Below are positions 13,615 to 14,855 of a stretch of DNA of 14,855 bases, piece after piece (within the stretch, counting starts at the first letter, position 1; every line of letters begins with the position of its first letter). This DNA comes from Muribaculaceae bacterium. Lineage in GTDB: Bacteria > Bacteroidota > Bacteroidia > Bacteroidales > Muribaculaceae. Made by a program: the position numbers and the translations under genes. The stretch lies in the NCBI GenBank assembly GCA_016302215.1, contig JAEDNZ010000029.1, positions 1 to 14,855 of the forward strand. Reading direction: 5' to 3'. A model generated the notes under the pieces. The model saw only the letters and a list, made by a program, of their open reading frames with translations. It did no database searches and was not told where the DNA came from.

Positions 13615-14730
13615 ATGTTACGACTCGCAATAGCAGTTCTGACTCTCTTCAGCATCTCTCTGTCAGTAGTGGCCCAAGACGAGGGCGCTTCCTCTTCCTC
13701 GTCATCGGTGGTGCGTCGCCGAGCCGCCGACAAGGCCCGCGATGCAGCCGCTGGCCCTCAGGTCACTGACCGTATGCAATCTTTCTTCTCGGCGGAGTCT
13801 TCGCTCTCTGACGCCGATATGCAGTGGATGCGCGTCATTTATCGCCAGATTGACCTCGAGAAGGACCGAAACGCCGCTCTATACTTCCCCGAAGAGCCTA
13901 TCGACGGCCAGGAAAACCTCTTCCGCATCATCATGAGGCTACTCGCAGCAAATCAGCTCGCCGCTTACGAGTACCTCGATGGCCGTGAGATATTCTCTGA
14001 CAAATACAGAGTAAAGGTGCGCGACGTCCTCGACAGATTTCATATCCTATACTCTGACGCCAAAGGCTCCACTGAGAAAAATCCCAAATTCAACATCGAC
14101 GAGGCTGACGTCCCCGCTAATGAAGTCCTATCTTACTACGTCATCGAGACATGGACTTTTGACACCCGCAACAACCGCCTGCGCCCCCGTGTCGATGCAA
14201 TCTGCCCCGTGCTCCACCGTTCCGGCGACTTCGGCGGAGAGGCCATAAGATATCCTATGTTCTGGATTAAATTCTCTGACCTCAGACCTTACCTCGCTGC
14301 TCAGCAGATTTTCGTCAACGACGACAATAATCTCCCCACCTGCACATACGACGACTTCTTCAACCTCAACATGTATGAGGGCGAAATCTACAAGACTCGC
14401 AATCTCAAAAACAAGTCCATGGTTCAGATGTACCCCGACACCGAAGACCGCAAGAAAGCACAAGACAGCATTCAGGCTCGTCTTGACAACTTCGAGAAAA
14501 AACTCTGGACACCCTCGCGCGAAGAAGTAATTGCCGCCCGTGAAGCCGCTGAGCGCGCTGCCGCCGGCGACACCACCGCCGTAGCTGCCGACGACAAGGC
14601 CAAGGCCAAGGAGACAAAGAGTGCCAAACGCTCCACAAAGCGCTCAACCAAAGCTAAGGCCAAGAAACCAAAGGAGACCAAAAACAACACATCCTCCAAC
14701 GCCACCCGCTCTGTCCGCCGCCGCAAGTAA
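13615..14730 (+). CDS. porN: Type IX secretion ring protein PorN (GldN), with a basic C-terminal tail
   Basis: PorN is a periplasmic protein that binds the lipoprotein PorK to form the T9SS ring. The 371-residue product begins with a signal peptide (MLRLAIAVLTLFSISLSVVA, cut before Gln21) and a Ser-rich linker. The GldN core then runs from about 45 to 300, with MRVIYRQIDLEKDRNAALYF, FRIIMRLLAANQLAAYEYL, VLSYYVIETWTFD, PMFWIKFSDLRPYL and YDDFFNLNMYEGEIYKTRNL as landmarks. The last 44 residues (328-371) are histone H1-like, with 19 Lys or Arg among Ala, Thr and Ser, ending RRRK. Such a tail in the periplasm might bind peptidoglycan, lipopolysaccharide or ring partners. The frame is open upstream to 13321 inside porM, but the signal peptide sets the start at ATG 13615, 61 nt after porM. 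It is the last gene of the T9SS run. Confidence 0.93.
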   Translation: MLRLAIAVLTLFSISLSVVAQDEGASSSSSSVVRRRAADKARDAAAGPQVTDRMQSFFSAESSLSDADMQWMRVIYRQIDLEKDRNAALYFPEEPIDGQENLFRIIMRLLAANQLAAYEYLDGREIFSDKYRVKVRDVLDRFHILYSDAKGSTEKNPKFNIDEADVPANEVLSYYVIETWTFDTRNNRLRPRVDAICPVLHRSGDFGGEAIRYPMFWIKFSDLRPYLAAQQIFVNDDNNLPTCTYDDFFNLNMYEGEIYKTRNLKNKSMVQMYPDTEDRKKAQDSIQARLDNFEKKLWTPSREEVIAAREAAERAAAGDTTAVAADDKAKAKETKSAKRSTKRSTKAKAKKPKETKNNTSSNATRSVRRRK

Positions 14731-14751
14731 CCCATCACCCACACACATACC

Positions 14752-14794
14752 GCAGCCGCCACGATGCCCCGCATCGCGGCGGCTGCCGCTTTAT
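14752..14794 (+). terminator. Terminator hairpin after porN
   Basis: GCAGCCGCC (14752-14760) pairs with GGCGGCTGC (14778-14786), and inside it CGATGC (14762-14767) pairs with GCATCG (14771-14776). That gives 15 pairs with one A-C mismatch and a 3-nt loop. The following T-run is short (TTTAT from 14790), so efficiency is uncertain, but the hairpin is very stable. The remaining bases to 14855 hold nothing I can assign. Confidence 0.75.
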
Positions 14795-14855
14795 CCACCG
14801 CCCCACCACGCCTGCGCCCACGCCCGCCGATGCAGCCACTGATAATGCCGCGCCC

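Noticed and set aside
1..14855. CRISPR arrays, insertion sequences, phage or toxin-antitoxin genes
   Set aside because: I scanned for regularly spaced repeats, transposase-like frames and terminal inverted repeats and saw none; every long frame on the + strand is a recognisable core gene.

Overview
The window looks like core chromosome of a Bacteroidota member of the order Bacteroidales, at fairly high GC for that group. A gut Muribaculaceae-like lineage is my guess, not something the sequence proves. The support is as follows. There is a full set of type IX secretion (T9SS) core genes. Several transcription units carry the Bacteroidota -7 element TAnnTTTG. Start codons lack Shine-Dalgarno sequences and often follow G-poor leaders. 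IspG has the plant/Bacteroidota-type three-domain layout. I see no insertion sequence, phage gene, CRISPR array or other sign of recent transfer. All genes are on the + strand.

Region 1 (1-5554). A strong terminator closes an unseen upstream unit. A promoter (TTG-N20-TAACTTTG) then drives a tight five-gene run: rpoN (sigma-54), a PAP2-like membrane protein, purE, ispG and an M16 zinc peptidase. Gaps are 2, 30 and 29 nt, then a 4-nt ATGA overlap. Purine and isoprenoid synthesis are therefore probably co-transcribed with an alternative sigma factor.

Region 2 (5555-7443). An intergenic stretch holds a perfect 17-bp dyad inside a possible promoter and a terminator hairpin about 65 nt downstream, so it may encode a short RNA. 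Next come tRNA-Leu(UAA) with its own promoter, a small TSCPD-domain protein, and a highly conserved class II fructose-bisphosphate aldolase with its own -7 element and a strong terminator.

Region 3 (7444-14794). Six genes in a row encode T9SS parts: porT (outer-membrane barrel), porP (PorP/SprF family), porK (FGE-fold lipoprotein), porL and porM (inner-membrane rotary motor) and porN (periplasmic partner of PorK). A large hairpin closes the unit. PorL-PorM would use the proton gradient to power export, PorK-PorN form the periplasmic ring under the outer membrane, and PorP and PorT act at the outer membrane. No CTD-bearing cargo is in view.

The systems here are known ones. The unusual points are: a PurE lacking the usual His in its AGxAAHLPG loop; an IspG with a much shortened middle domain; a PAP2-like protein lacking the last catalytic-triad residue; a Gly/Ala-rich insert in PorL; a histone-like basic tail on PorN; porT joined directly to porPKLMN, with a -7-like element almost touching its start codon; and the short-RNA candidate beside tRNA-Leu.
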